DNA of 64,000 nt from Taudactylus pleione (GCA_031769625.1 JAUIMM010000188.1:6265001-6329000), one strand, 5' to 3'. Positions 24,621-37,104 are shown, counted from the stretch's first letter. Notes: generated by a model not told the origin, from the letters alone. Program-made: numbers and translations.

Positions 24621-25502
24621 ACATTTTTGGCGATACTGGGTGTCCTTCCGCAATCACCTGATCTACTCTTCTGATCATGTGCGGGGACCGGCGCATGCTT
24701 CACTGCGTGTGCGTTGGCATGACATTGTAATGCTGCTACGGTCCCCTGCAGTACCTGTGGCACCTCCATCTATCTAGGCTACGTAAGCGTGTAAATGTGT
24801 GTTTGTCATTTCTTATTTGACTTGTTCAGTTTGTAGCATGCTCTTCCCTTTTGCTGGCACCCAGCTATGCTGTGTCTCATCATTCTGTACCTCACCACTG
24901 TGCTGGTGCTGTCATGACCTCTCTAAGGCCCTAATCTTCCCACTACTCCTCCTGACCGCAGGACAGCTCAGAATTCCTGTAGCCTGCACAAGCTCAGGCA
25001 GCTGCCTTGTTCCTGGGAGCATAACTGCAGGATTCTAGGCAACGTAACTAGATGGAAGTCCTAGATTATCTTGCTGGTCATGAGGAGTTCTAGTAGACGG
25101 GAGAATGCCATACATGCAGCCATAGCGATTGATGATCTCAAGTAATGATGTCCAAGCAATTGTATAACCATGTCTGCATCAATGTTGCAAGCATAGGCTC
25201 GCAGGACTGACATTATGTTAATGCAACAGAGGCTATGGGGTCTATTCAGCAACAGTGTCGATATTGGCCCGAATATGATTGGCCAACATCGATACAACTT
25301 TTAAAGTTTTTCTTCCCGCTTTTTCCCACTATTTAGCAAAAATCTGCTCCATCAACATTGAACATTCTTCCTCGCAACCCATAGAGGTGCGCAGGAATAT
25401 CTGCCTTGCTGGGTTACCATAACTAGCGGTGATGCGAGCAGCTGTACAGTATATGGCGATTGCACTTCAACGCTATTCGAACTGATCCATGTAAATGTAT
25501 TA

Positions 25503-25923
25503 CAGGTTGAGTCTCCAATATCCAAAATGCTGGGACCAGGGGTATTTTGGATAATGGAATATTCCGTATTTTGGAATATTTGCATTTCATAATGAAATAT
25601 CTTGGGAATGGGACCCAAATATACACACAGAATGCATTTATGTGTTATATACACCTTATACACAAAGCCTGCAGGTAATTTTATACAATATTTTCAATAA
25701 TTTTGTGGCTCAAACAAAGTTTGTGTACATACATACAATTAATTTGTTTCATATATTCCCTATACTCAGAGCCTGAAGGTAATTTTATACAATATCTTTA
25801 ATAATTTGTGCCTTAGACAAAGTTTGTGTACATTGAACCATCAAAAATGAAAGGTTTCATTATCTCAGTCAAGCCAAAAAAAATCCGTATTTCGGTATAT
25901 TTGGATATGGGAGACTCAACCTG
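25503..25923. mobile_element. Tigger/pogo-like MITE with TA duplication
   Basis: It starts caggttgagtctccaatatc, ends gggagactcaacctg, and is flanked by TA on both sides. CAGG...CCTG with TA is the pogo/Tigger pattern. The body (ggtattttggataatgg, tgaaatatcttgggaatggg, gaaggtaattttatacaata, gtttgtgtacattgaaccat) closely resembles a mammalian Tigger-type MITE as I remember it. There is an internal duplication of the taattttatacaat block. Confidence 0.88.
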
Positions 25924-26804
25924 TAATATTAAAGGGCCATCTTGTGATATATTTACAATTACTGTATGTACATTATGTACAATACGTGTTTCCGTTTCCG
26001 TGAGTGAACTTGGTGTGCGTCACATTGTATTCACATTCGTTGTGCCGACAAGTACAGATAGTTGTTCCTTTTACTCAAAGAAACTTTTATATACATATTT
26101 ATTTTTTTCTGAAAACAACCTTTGGTTTAAATTTAGGGACTTTTTTTTTTTTTTACAGTTCTGTAAAATGTATGAAATATTTGTGTCTTAAATAACAATG
26201 GAAATGGTATTTTTCACAGATGTCTTTATTTTCTTTATGTGATGTATTAATGTTCATCAGTCTGCCTGTCATCAATATGCAGGAGTCATTTTCTCTCCTC
26301 TTAAAACGCAGCCTGTGACTCCCTCAGACGCCTCTGCCTATAATTCCTGCTAGTGTGATAGACCTGACAAGCTGTCGGCCGGATTACTCCCCTCTGTCAG
26401 ATGTAAATCTCAGACCTCTAAGGGAAGAACAGTAGAATATTCCTGCGCCCATAACAAACTAGGCTGATCTGCCCATAAAATGTAGATGAAGGCAACTTTT
26501 GTTTTGGTGCAAACCAGAACATTACAGTAAAGTTTTCCCCATAAACAGACTTAAAAGAGGAAATGCTGCAGTTGTTAGAAGCTCATCTGTAATTGTAGTT
26601 AATATGGGCCTCCTTGTACAATGTAGGATATGCTGAGGAGATATGAAAAGCTCAGACTTTAGGAAGCTGATCTGCAATTTCCTGCTTAATGAAAACAAGT
26701 ATTTTGTGTGCTGGGCGCCTAAGTTACTCTTGTCATTCAGCCTGTGAACGGGTTGTTCATGGGGGATAAACAATAAGTTAAGTATATTTAAAATATGCGT
26801 TGTT

Positions 26805-27185
26805 ACTTACAGTACAATACTTGACTGTTCTGGGAGACTCTCCTATTTTGGGGATACGCCACCCGCATCTCTCCCACTTGTGTAATGGATGGAGGGTGTG
26901 ATTAATAGCCCCACCCCCTCTGCGTTATGCTGCAATTCGCAGCTTTGCAGGAGGTGATGCAGTGATGTCACGATTGCCCCACCCTCCTAGGTAGTTACCT
27001 GCATCTCCCCTCCTGGAACGGGTTGGGTATGAAATGCAGACGGCCGGGAAGCCGTCTGACTAATTCCCGACGCCGCATTTAGTCAGATGGCTTCCCTGCC
27101 ATTGGCATTTTGACTGTATCCCCCTGGGACAATAGACAGGTCATTGTCTCCATGAATGTCAGGGAGACTCCCTGAAATAGTGGTG
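26805..27185. repeat. Diverged ACTTGCCT family copy with GC-rich hairpins
   Basis: gggagactctcctatttt, then the hairpin arms gcagacggccgggaagccg and atggcttccctgcc, then cagggagactccctgaaa near the end. Confidence 0.5.
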
Positions 27186-28496
27186 ATCTCCCTGAAGAGT
27201 CTAAGGGCCAATATGTGTTTTTGTTTTGTTTTTTTTTCCTGTGGGAGCCAATATGTTTGTGTGTTTTATTCCTGTGGGGCTAATGTGTGTGTGATTTTTT
27301 TTTTTTTTAAATAACAAAAGCAGTAATTCGTAATCAGGATGCTAGTAGACCCGGAGCCAACCCTGGCCATGCGCAAGGGACAAGTATGAAGTTTGTATTA
27401 TTATCTCCTTTCAAAATCTCTCTGGAGGGCAGACTGGTATGGCTGCCAGACACAAGCACAGCCAACCTGCTCAGAATACATGAAAAGGTCTTCAGAGTGG
27501 AGGAGGAGAGTTGCCTTTTTATTTAAAACTGCCACCATTCGAGTGATTCAGGATTGTGACTGCTACAGATGTGTCCACATACACCTATCCCCGCTTGCAT
27601 GCCACAGACGTTTAAACAAAATACGCATAATGTTAATGTAACAAACAATGCACAGGAGCCCCGGGGCTGGTACTGTCGGCAGCTGCTGTGTGCGACTGAG
27701 ATGCTGACCTGGCTAGCAAGGCAAAAGATGGAGGTCCGATACGAGTGAGTGGCGCAATGTTTCACGCCACATTTGTGCTCAATCTACAACTCCAATTCCT
27801 TTGCAACAAAGGCACAAATCCTAGTTCCTAGCACACTAGAAGTGACTCTGTATGCTGCTACAATGCTGAATTTAGAAAAAGTTCAAAAGTTCCGGAGTCA
27901 TTACCCGTGATGTATGTAGGGATAAAACTCACTTTTGTCTGTGCAGGTGAAATACATTATTGCACGTGTACTTTTTTCCCCCTTGGGGTTTGCTCTGGTC
28001 CATGTTTTAGAAATATTTATGTAATGAACCAATATTGAAACTTGAGTTTTTAGTTTTGCGTCCAAGGAGAACATAACAGGAAGAGGCTTGTCAGCAGTGT
28101 TACAGGGAGACTCAGGAAGCTGTGAATATATTGTTGTATAATCCTCATTAGTCACCTGCTGTCTTACAAATATGTAGAAATGGAGTTAGGGAATAGTTTC
28201 AGGACCGAGCCCCGGGACAGTGCACAGTCATTTGTTTCAGCCCTCCCTGCAACACCAGAACATCCCGGTCTCTGCCAAACCTGTCAGGATATTGCAGCTT
28301 AGTAGCACTTGATTGTTAACACTTGAACAATTCCAAAGACTCAATAATGCAATCACTGCCCTTGAACAGCCACAACTGGTGACGTTTCCACATCGCAGTC
28401 TATCCTGACAAAGGCCACTCAAAGAAAATGTCCAATCGGTTCTCTTTTTTTTTTTTTTTCTTAGTATCCACCGACTGAAAATACATTTCTCTGTAA

Positions 28497-28774
28497 AGCC
28501 GGGTACACACTAGGCGATATCTTGTCCGATTCGGCGGATCAGACGACAAATCGTCCACATCGGGCAGTGTGTACCCGCTATGTCGCTGACTATGCGTGAT
28601 CCCGCGTACAGGTCCGACAGGCGATATAGTCAGCAGGGGCCATGCTGCCGAATGCAACATGGCCCCCGCTGTCGTGCCCTCACTCTCGGCATCAGCAAGT
28701 GTGTACACACTTGTCGATGCCGGGATCCGCACGACACATCGGCTGGATACACATCGTTAAGTGTGTACCCAGCA
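28497..28774. mobile_element. Fold-back MITE with TAA duplication
   Basis: agccgggtacacactaggcg on the left and cgttaagtgtgtacccagca on the right, flanked by TAA (28494-28496, 28775-28777). A 3-bp TWA duplication fits PIF/Harbinger. Confidence 0.85.
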
Positions 28775-28848
28775 TAACACTTCAGATTCTATGCTGCATT
28801 TGCTCAGTCTGAGATCGGCGACATTTTTTTAATAAAGTAAAACACTAA

Positions 28849-29234
28849 TGCTGGCTAACGCACTGAGCGATAAATCTTTCGTACAGCTAAGGAACGATGT
28901 ATCACTCAGTGCATCGGCTCTTGTGTGCACACAATATATTTGTGAGCAACGACTTTCACAGATATATTGCTTGGGCCAGGCAGCACAGCAGATGCGATGT
29001 ATATCATAGATATATTGTGCGTGTGTGTACAGATGATCGACCCGTATGCTGGCCACATGAACCAGCGACAATGACATCACAACTGGGAAAGCATATTTAA
29101 ATGCCCACTCAGTTATGATGTCTGGCCAGACATATTGTGCGGCCAATTGTTAAGTGTGTACGCTTGCCATCATCGGCCGGATAGTCACTGGGTCCGCCAG
29201 TCTGTGGTGCCGTCGGCCAAGTGTGTACCCCACA
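28849..29234. mobile_element. Fold-back MITE with TAA duplication, second copy
   Basis: It starts tgctggctaacgcactgag and ends gccaagtgtgtaccccaca, flanked by TAA (28846-28848, 29235-29237). It is a diverged relative of 28497-28774, only 74 bp away. Confidence 0.75.
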
Positions 29235-30144
29235 TAAAATTAGTTGTATTATGGTGTTTGTTGCAGAGCTCTATGCATGGTGCCTATTTATCAAACTTTT
29301 TTTCATGAAATTATGTAGAAACTGCAGTTTGTGCATAAATGTATGTTTTCCAGCTACCTCCTTATACCGAATGCAAATTTCACAAAAATATCCCACAGAA
29401 GGTTAATTAGTGCTGCAGACCGCACTCCCCGTTATTATAAATTTCTGTGTTTCGTAAGCGGACAAAACCATATACTGTAGATGGCACTTAAGCATAACAG
29501 ATATTACAAAAGCCGAGTCGCGTGCATTAATGTATTTGTTTCCGTATTCCCTCAGTATTCGCAGTTTTCGGCGAAGTGTGGTCGCGATGTTCGGCTGTGC
29601 ATATCCCCAGTAAATTACGGTATTGCAGCCCCATTTCCAAACTTCAATGTCCTCATTTCAGTGTTATATTTGTTGTTGTTGTAAGGGAAGCCCTTTACGA
29701 CTGCATGACAGCACTGCCCTGGGAACTGACTCATAATCCAGGTAATTGAATGCAGCGTGGAGAGATTATGGGATACCTTGATTTAATTAATAGATGCTTC
29801 GTGCCGGAGGTTATTTGGCTGTGGGTCTGGATGTGTATCCCGGCTCTCCTCTGGCGTATCCTGTGTCACGCTGCCTGCAAGCAGCAAAGAGTTGGGCAGA
29901 ACACTGCGTGACCCTGTAAAGTGCCTGAGATCATTTGTGTACGCCCAGGAAATACGATGACTTCGTGGCTGTAATGTCAGGATCTGCATAATAACAGCCC
30001 TAATATTTGGATCTCAATTAGTAAGTGACAGTTTTCAGGAGGGAGGAACGGAAATGGTGCCTGGCGAATGGACATGGGTTGATTGCTTAATTGTTTGATT
30101 TGAGAGGGTGTGTGAAATCCGCTTGATATACTGAAAGATTATTG

Positions 30145-30300
30145 TTATTAACATTTATTTACATAGCACCGACATACTCCTCAGAGCTTTTACAATTGGG
30201 AACAAACACAGTAATAAAAGGAGGATGGGTAATAACAGGCATACAGAGAGGTAAGATCATTCTGCTCGCAAGCTTACAATCTATGGGACAGTCGGGTGGA
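30145..30300 (-). mobile_element. L2-like 3' tail fragment, antisense
   Basis: ttatttacatagcaccgaca and gctcgcaagcttacaatcta are reversed forms of the L2-type 3' end (compare 22045-22175). Confidence 0.65.
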
Positions 30301-30391
30301 AATAGTATTGAAGTTTTAAAATTCCTGCTTAGGCGCGGTGGGTTTTGCAAACTGTAGTTTGGTTAATTTTTCCCCTTGGAGCTAAATGAGG

Positions 30392-30480
30392 GTAAGACCG
30401 TGCATGCCCGGCAACAGTTTTAGTATATTCAAATAGAAAAACTTTAGCAGGGCATGCTGAGATGTGTAGTTCTACAGCTT
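30392..30480 (-). repeat. CCCAGCATGCCC repeat fragment, antisense
   Basis: agggcatgctgagatgtgta and gttctacagctt are the reverse of the repeat at 7118. Confidence 0.55.
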
Positions 30481-30510
30481 GGGGGTCTTTTATTGCCCAC
30501 CCCTAGGTTG

Positions 30511-31078
30511 TCATACTTGCCTCCGAGGTTTCCAGGTGGTCTAAATCCGCGTATCCACTAGCCGATAAAATGAACGATAACGATATTGTTCATTATACCG
30601 GGCAGTGGATATGCAGTCAACGACCAGCAATGCGCGCTCCCGCTGGTCGTTGACGACGTCGCTCATCGCCCGTATCTGCTGGGCAACCTGTCGATATTGT
30701 TCGATATTGTATTCGGGGATGAGGGAGTGTGACATCAATGAACGATATATCGGTGTGTGTGTGTATGTATGTATATATATATATATATAATTTTTTTTTT
30801 TTTATATATATATATATTCAGTGTGGGTGCTCAATGTCGAAAATTACATTGAACACACCACTGCCGGGTGACAGACTACACGATATCACTCATGGAGCGA
30901 ATCATGTACTGGATATGTGCCTTAAGTGAGGGGGGCCTGGCAATATGATTGGCATCATCAAGGCCATTTCTCCAGGGCATAATGTCCATGCGATTTGCAG
31001 TGAGGTGGGTGGAGACTGTGAGAACGCCACGAAATTCGGAAGTCTCCCAGTGATTCCAGGAGTGTAGGCAAGCATGGG
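30511..31078. mobile_element. ACTTGCCT element split by a TATCCACTAG fold-back and a microsatellite
   Basis: The left end catacttgcctccgaggttt and the right end ccaggagtgtaggcaagcat are inverted copies. Inside are gcgtatccactagccgataa (30549) with acgatatt/aatatcg hairpins, and a TG/TA/T microsatellite (30760-30818). Probably nested insertions. Confidence 0.6.
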
Positions 31079-32426
31079 CGTATACGGTGGAAGGGGGGCC
31101 CCCGCTTAGCACACCCTGCACGTTGGACCGACAACTGTGGCTGCCCTCCCCGCCCCCAAATCTCTTTATTTGTCCGGCGGTACCACCTATCTGGTGATAT
31201 ACTTGAAAAAGGTGGAGTAGCAAAGACCCAGGCGCTGTCGCAGACTCTTTGCTCTCTTCTGTGCATGCGCCATCGGAATATATCACCGGAACAATGGCTG
31301 TCATAAGTGCAACATAATTGCTAGCTAGAATCTGGTTGGTCGCTTTGCTAATACCTAAAATTTTCCTTCATAGACGCTTTAGTGTTGCCTTCTTTTTGGC
31401 CCCTCACCTCATCCATCTATACATAAATTCCTACCAATATAACTTGTATTTCGGAGGCTCTGAGTAACTAATACAGCAGGTGAACATTAAAATATCATTG
31501 TGTAATAAGGTAAGGGGGTGTACATTGTAGGGTACAGTTGTGGGCTTTGTAAGATACGAATTGCTGGCTCTAGTGCGGAATGTCTGAAGCCGATCTGTAA
31601 AATCGCACTGTACAGTGTAAAAACCGTTACTGAGACTTGTGCAAGTCCCTGCTCTCTGGATAGGATCAGCGGGTATGTGCGATACTGGGACCCAGGGGTT
31701 AATCATCTCCGCTGTACAGGAATTTCTCAGTCTGATCTGCCTAGGACTTGTCAGAATGCTATTTCATTTGGCTTTCTATGTAGGTCATGTCAGAGGGAAT
31801 AATGGACCATTTCCTCGCACAGAATAGACCATGGGAATGGAACCGGACTTGATACATAACAGAAAGGGAAGCCTGTGTTTTGTGTTCATAAAGAGTTGTT
31901 GTTTTTAGGATAAAGAATGTCTTCATTTGTATATTTCATTCACTGCCCAATTTACATGAAGAGAGGCAGAAGCTGGACCCCGGAGACCTTAACGCCTTTG
32001 TGACCGTCGTACTTATGTATGTATATATTATGCGGGGGCTGCGTTATCCCCCCCCCCCTCTTTCTGGCACTTGTCCCATTTTATTTCCATCAGAATTTAT
32101 TTATTCAGGAACTCTTGCTGCCAATCATCGTGAAACACTCTGTAATGTCAAATTAAAATTATTATTATTAGTTTTTGACATAAATATTCACCCGCTTGTT
32201 TTAGTACGTGGTAGGAAGCACGTCCAGCTGTAATTACAGCTGAGCGTCTGTTTGGATAAGTCTCCGCGAGCTCTGTGCATCTGGACACTACATTCTTCTT
32301 TGCGATATTAATCGTCAGGTTTGGTGGGGACACTTGGTGAAGAGTAGTTTGCAAACCGTACTACAACTTTACATCAGGACTGCTGCCTGGGCATTAACTT
32401 ATTTTTATTATTTTAATTACTTAAGC

Positions 32427-32939
32427 CAGAGGTTCTCAAATGTGGACAACAAGGCATCCCAACAGTCCAGGTTTTAGAGCAGGGATGAGCTGTATAAGGC
32501 CCGCGGAGTCATTTGGTCTTGCCCTCTGAGCTTTTTTCTGCTAGCCTCATGTACCCTGCAGCCAGAATCTATTCAGCAGTGCCTCTTGGAGCGTCCTCAG
32601 GACGCTTCAGATGGTCAAACCGCTGCCCTTACAGCTCCCCAGAGCATCCTCAGGATGATCCGGGCATTGCTATAATCACCAGCGATTGTGGCCCCGCCCC
32701 ATGTGACGTCACACGAAGGGGGCGTGGCCTACACCAGGCCTGCGAATAATGTTATATATATCAAAATGGCCCTCGGCAGAAAAAAGGGTTCCCCACCCCT
32801 GTTTTAGAGAGATCTATGGTTGAGCACAGGTGGTTAAATCAAATTGACTGAGGTACAAATTAAGTCACCTTTGTTCAAGCATAGATATCTCTAAAACCTG
32901 GACTGTTGGAGTGCTTTGAGGACTGAGTTTGGGAATTTG
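32427..32939. mobile_element. hAT-like MITE, host of a second hAT
   Basis: The left end cagaggttctcaaatgtgg and right end ctgagtttgggaatttg are flanked by the perfect 8-bp duplication acttaagc (32419-32426, 32940-32947). The interior arms ccaacagtccaggttttaga and ctaaaacctggactgttgg pair. It is interrupted at 32480 by another element. Confidence 0.92.
32480..32801. mobile_element. hAT-like MITE inserted into the 32427 element
   Basis: It starts cagggatgagctg and ends gggttccccacccctg, flanked by the perfect 8-bp duplication ttttagag (32472-32479, 32802-32809). A truncated relative is at 37397-37574. Confidence 0.92.
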
Positions 32940-32977
32940 ACTTAAGCCCTACTAATTTGGCTTGTGCTAGATGCTTA

Positions 32978-33516
32978 GGGCCTGATTCAGAGCCGGACAC
33001 TCTGACCAGAGCGCTCGCTCTGAATCAGGGCCCTCCTCCATGAAAATGGAGCGGCCTCCTGGCCGCTCGCATAGCTGTGGGTGACCACCCACAGCATATG
33101 AGAGCGGCCAAAAAGATGGTCGCGATGGTCTTGACCATCGCGACCATCGGACTTGCGATGGAGACCCTGCGGTAGGTTCTCCCTGCCACAAGCCCTGGAG
33201 TGATTTTGGCTCTATCAGAGCCAAAATCACTCCCACTGACATCACTAGTGATGTCAGTGGGGTCGGCTTCAGACGGTAGGTGTTCCCATGGGAACGCCTC
33301 CGTCTGGCCGCCACGCCCACCAACGGGGGCGTGCTGTCAATCAACATCGACAGCACGCCCCCTTTGGTGCAAGACCCGGAGCGATGGAGAGCCCGTCGCT
33401 CCCCGGGTCTCGCGCATGCGCACGATGGAGCTCCCTCCGTCGTGCGCATGCGCAGTGGGGAACATCGACCCGCTTGCGAGCGTACTGCCGCTCGCGAGCG
33501 GGTCTGAATGACCCCC
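32978..33516. mobile_element. Multi-hairpin MITE, subfamily A
   Basis: gggcctgattcagagccgg to gggtctgaatgaccccc, flanked by TTA (32975-32977, 33517-33519). It is the most complete subfamily A copy here, sharing the whole hairpin series with 4259-4755. Confidence 0.92.
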
Positions 33517-34069
33517 TTAGTTCGTTATCCTGCTGAAATACAATGTTCTTCCAAGTATTAAGTGTCTTGCAGAAGGCAGCAGGTTTTCCGCCATAATTTG
33601 TTTAGATCTTGTTGCAAGAGTTTTGCGGTTTTATTTTTAATTGAGTATTTTGGCCGTGATGCATCTCCGCAGCCTTATGCACCCAATCACAGTAGAGATA
33701 GCGCCTAAATGTTCATTAATCATCTTATCACACCGTAGAGTCTTCCTCCACCCTGTATGAGGGTCTCCTATGTTCACTATAACAAACGGTAGGTGGCTTT
33801 TTTTTTTTTTTTTTTTAGCGCAAATCAATTAAATTTAATGTAGGGAAGTTGCAGGCAATGTGCCATTGGGACGGCTTGTGAACGCCAACCACAGCACCCT
33901 ACATTGTGTATTTTATCTCGTACCCCTTTGGCACATGAAAAGGTCTCAGTGTTTAGACTACCGTATCTATATCGCCCATACCTCGCGCCGGAACATGCGA
34001 TTTTACATCAAATTTATTTTAATTGCCCCAGTCAAGCAAGTTTTCGTCAACTAAATTTTTTTTCTTATT

Positions 34070-34400
34070 CCCCCCCCTTCCTCAAAGTGACAACGCCAAA
34101 TTTGCCAAGGTTTGTTTTGGGGGGTCCTGTATAATTTGTCAACATTCATCATGTAGACATGGCCATAATGACGACCCTGATGACATGTCGGCAATCAGCG
34201 TTGCGACTGTTTCGGTGGTAAGTACACTAAACATAAGATTAACCCGGCGGATGAGGCTCATGAACCAGCGGTTGCGGCTTTAGTTGTCGATACTGTGATC
34301 ATGTCGGCTTTTTGCAGAAGTCGACATGTTTCAACCAAGTTGATAGCATAATTGTCGACATTATGACCGTCAACCTGTTGATCGCATCCCCACTTTGTGG
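34070..34400. repeat. TGTCGAC-rich old repeat
   Basis: Repeated tgtcggcaatc, tgtcgatactgtgatcatg and cataattgtcgacattatga phrases suggest a decayed fold-back. Boundaries uncertain. Confidence 0.4.
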
Positions 34401-34409
34401 CTTCAATAT

Positions 34410-34819
34410 GTGGGCGAGATGTACTAAGCATCGCATCCGCGATTAGGTATATCCCGCCACTTATCGGGTAAATACAGACGTTAATTAGGCCGGTATGTAC
34501 TTATTAAAATCGCAAAGGACAGCGCTCCCGATAAGAGCTGTCCTAAGTGATAGATGCTAGAGGGACTCCCAGGTTTGTTACCCAGAAGTCTATCTGCACA
34601 TGTGCAGAATGGTGTGCGCCACCGTGGGGGACATTGGGAGGGATCCCATTGTATCTTTTTCAGAATAAACCCGATAAACCCATAGGCTTCTATTGGGTAA
34701 CGCTATCTAATGATGTATCGCATTCCGGAGCTCGGTAAATATGAGAAATGCAGTCAAACACCTTTAAAACGACATTTTCAGGGGTTTGACCGCAGTTTTT
34801 CCCTTAGTACATCCCACCC
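34410..34819. repeat. Fold-back with GGGATGTACTAAG ends
   Basis: gtgggcgagatgtactaag on the left, cccttagtacatcccaccc on the right. Its caggggtttgaccgcagttt phrase has a relative near 61290. Confidence 0.7.
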
Positions 34820-35959
34820 TAAGTGCCCTTCTCGCAGTAATGCTTCATTTTGAAAGGTCGGTTACTGTAGATTAATTCACTGTTTTGGTAATATTATTAT
34901 GATGGACTCGGGCTCATGCGGATACTAAAAGACTTTGATATCTTAAATAACCCTTTTTTTATGCAGAAAAATGTTTTGTGACATCAGCAAAAACTCTTTT
35001 ATGTTACCCAATTTATTATGTGGCCTCTGAAGAGACAATTGGACTAGGGTTTATTTAGTTGTATGGTTAGCAAAAGTCCTCTCTCCCAATATACAAACAT
35101 GCAAATTCAGGACTGAAATAAAGCCTGGGGCTTAGTTCTCAGTGAACGAGCGGATTAGATCAGGGGAAAGAAAGATTGTCTTGAAAGGCGAAGTTAACTT
35201 CAGGGCAGGATCTAAGCCACAATCATTAACAGGCATTGTCCGTCTTATGTGCTTGTTAACTATTTTTATTTATGTCCTATATTTACTTTTTATTACTATG
35301 TAAAGTACCCATGCTCCATGCCAGCCACATTTTATTATTTAAGCGTAACGCGAAACATCGTGCCTAGTGCTGACTTTTCCGGCCTCTCCTCTGAGATGTG
35401 CGCAGATCAGCTTGGTGAAGTCACCTGGTTGTATGGTTTATCTTTCTATGTCCTGCCTTTTAATGCTCCGTTTGTGTACTTCCTAAGCCTCTATGTGCTA
35501 CACCTGTCCCGAGCAGCGTGGCCCTATGTGGCTAGGGGTATCCAGGAAGTGGGAACACATACTAATTACATCATTCACTTCAAGTGAGACTGGACAGGAA
35601 AATAACAAATTATATATCATTATGCTGTCATGGAACAGTGGTTCCCAGCCTTGTACTTTTATTTCTTGCAATATTATTTTATAACACAGATGTATCGGTG
35701 CGGTACTTCCAGACCTCACTTTTGCATTAAGTTTAAATAGTCTACATTACTGTTCATGTAAATTAACCACGTTTACTTTTGTTGAAATTAAAAAATGTCA
35801 CTATTAGTTTGTTTATCCTATTTGCAGAATGGATAGATCTGTGGTCACACACAGTGCTACATTACACAGATCATTGTTGCCCACCTGGCCATTGGCCAAC
35901 TCAAACGTCATAGGGGGATGCTTTGGCCTACAAGATTTTCCAGTGGTTGCACAACACTA

Positions 35960-36559
35960 AGGGGTCTATTTACTAAGCAGTGTTAGGAGACAGAGTGAAA
36001 AGTGATAAGGTGCCAGCCAATCAGCTCCCAACTGTCATTTTTCAAAAACAGCCTGTGAGATGGCAGTTAGGAGCTGACTGGCTGGCACCTTATCACTTTT
36101 CACTCTGGGCCTGATTCAGAGCCGAACGCTCTGACCAGAGCGCTCGCTCTGAATCAGGGCCATCCTCCATGAAAATGGAGCGTCCTCCTGGACGCTCGCA
36201 TAGCTGTGGGTGACCACCCACAGCTTATGCGAACGTCCATGATGATGGTCGCGATGGTCAGTAGGGTCTCGCTGCCGCAAGCCCTGGAGTGATTTTGGCT
36301 CTATCAGAATCAAAATCACTCCCACTGACATCACTAGTGATGTCAGTGGGGCCGGCTTCAGACTGTAGGCGTTCCCATCAACATCGACAACACGCCCCCT
36401 TTGGTGCGAGACCCGGAGCGAAGGAGAGCCCGTCGCTATCCGGGTCTCGCGCATGCGCGCGACGGAGCTCCCTCCGTCGTGCGCATGCGCAGTGGGGCAA
36501 CATCGACCTCGGTCTGAATGACCCCCTCTGTCTCCTAACACTGCTTAGTAAATAGACCC
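35960..36559. mobile_element. Fold-back MITE, host of a subfamily A insertion
   Basis: aggggtctatttactaagca and cttagtaaatagaccc are the ends, with CTA flanks. The arms aagtgataaggtgccagcca and ggctggcaccttatcacttt form a long palindrome. The right arm is interrupted at 36107. Confidence 0.88.
36107..36526. mobile_element. Multi-hairpin MITE, subfamily A, nested
   Basis: gggcctgattcagagccga to ggtctgaatgaccccc, flanked by TCT on both sides (36104-36106, 36527-36529). Removing it restores the symmetry of the host fold-back. It is shorter than 32978-33516 through internal deletions. Confidence 0.92.
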
Positions 36560-36674
36560 CTAGGCCCGTTCTGCGCAACCACAGGGGTTACTAGATGACG
36601 TTTGCAGCACTTGTTGTCTTGTTGATATTGAGAGAATAAAACTAATTTTGCCCATTTTTTTTAATTTTTCCTAG

Positions 36675-37104
36675 TTACCTGACCGAACAGTGCTGGAATG
36701 GCGGATTCATCTACCTGATCATGTTACGCCGCATTAAACGCAAAGCTCCTCTTCCTCCTTCCAATGGCGGCCAAAACAACACCTGTCAACACAAGGCAAC
36801 CACCTCTACCTCACAGCCAAGCGTTAAAGCGGCACAAAATGGAAAGAGAACCAGGAAATTTGGCGTCATCTCAAGGACCCTGGCCAAAGACAGCAAGGAG
36901 AGTGACGGCAGGCAGGAGGGCGCCCATGAGAATGGGCATTGTGCTCCTATGGAGCTTGATGGAGGCCACTCTAGTGAGGAGGCTGCTGGATTTGATGGTT
37001 ACGCAAGGCAGGACTCTCACAGCAGCTACGATGAGGAGAAGTGCGATTACCATGTGCCAAAGGCTGCCAGGACGGCGTCTAAATCAAGTGACTGCTCCGA
37101 CCAG
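36675..37104 (+). CDS. PDZD2: PDZD2 coding exon: end of PDZ1 plus basic linker
   Basis: PDZD2 is a large scaffold with six PDZ domains (about 2,840 residues in human), reported at the ER and cell junctions, and cleaved to a secreted C-terminal fragment. Acceptor: a T-rich tract and ctag ending at 36674. The first base completes a split serine codon. Residues YLTEQCWNGGFIYLIMLRR match the end of human PDZ1 almost residue for residue. Next come a basic, proline-containing stretch (KRKAPLPP), the motif GKRTRKFGVISR shared with human PDZD2, and a diverged acidic, serine-rich tail. The exon ends at CAG before donor gtaaat, phase 0. It is 430 bp: 1 base plus 143 codons. The methionine at 36721 is internal and is not the start. 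The human comparison is from memory, but the two conserved blocks plus the downstream exons make the identity strong. Confidence 0.93.

Larger units (their letters stand above)
1..36674 (+). other. Intron or upstream flank of PDZD2; no exon seen
   Basis: The first recognised exon begins inside PDZ1 with a phase-2 acceptor, so at least one earlier coding exon must exist. I looked for the segment before SYLTEQCW (human DEILSLNGQLMVGVDVSGA) on the plus strand and did not find it, so this stretch is probably intron throughout; a short diverged exon could be missed by eye. Stretches without gene or clear repeat include 386-1290, 5420-6800, 8540-9040, 11400-14030, 16130-17500, 21020-21730, 26000-26800, 27190-28490, 29240-30140, 31080-32420 and 34820-35950. 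They hold AT-rich sequence and old repeat fragments, and nothing codes convincingly. Confidence 0.7.
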
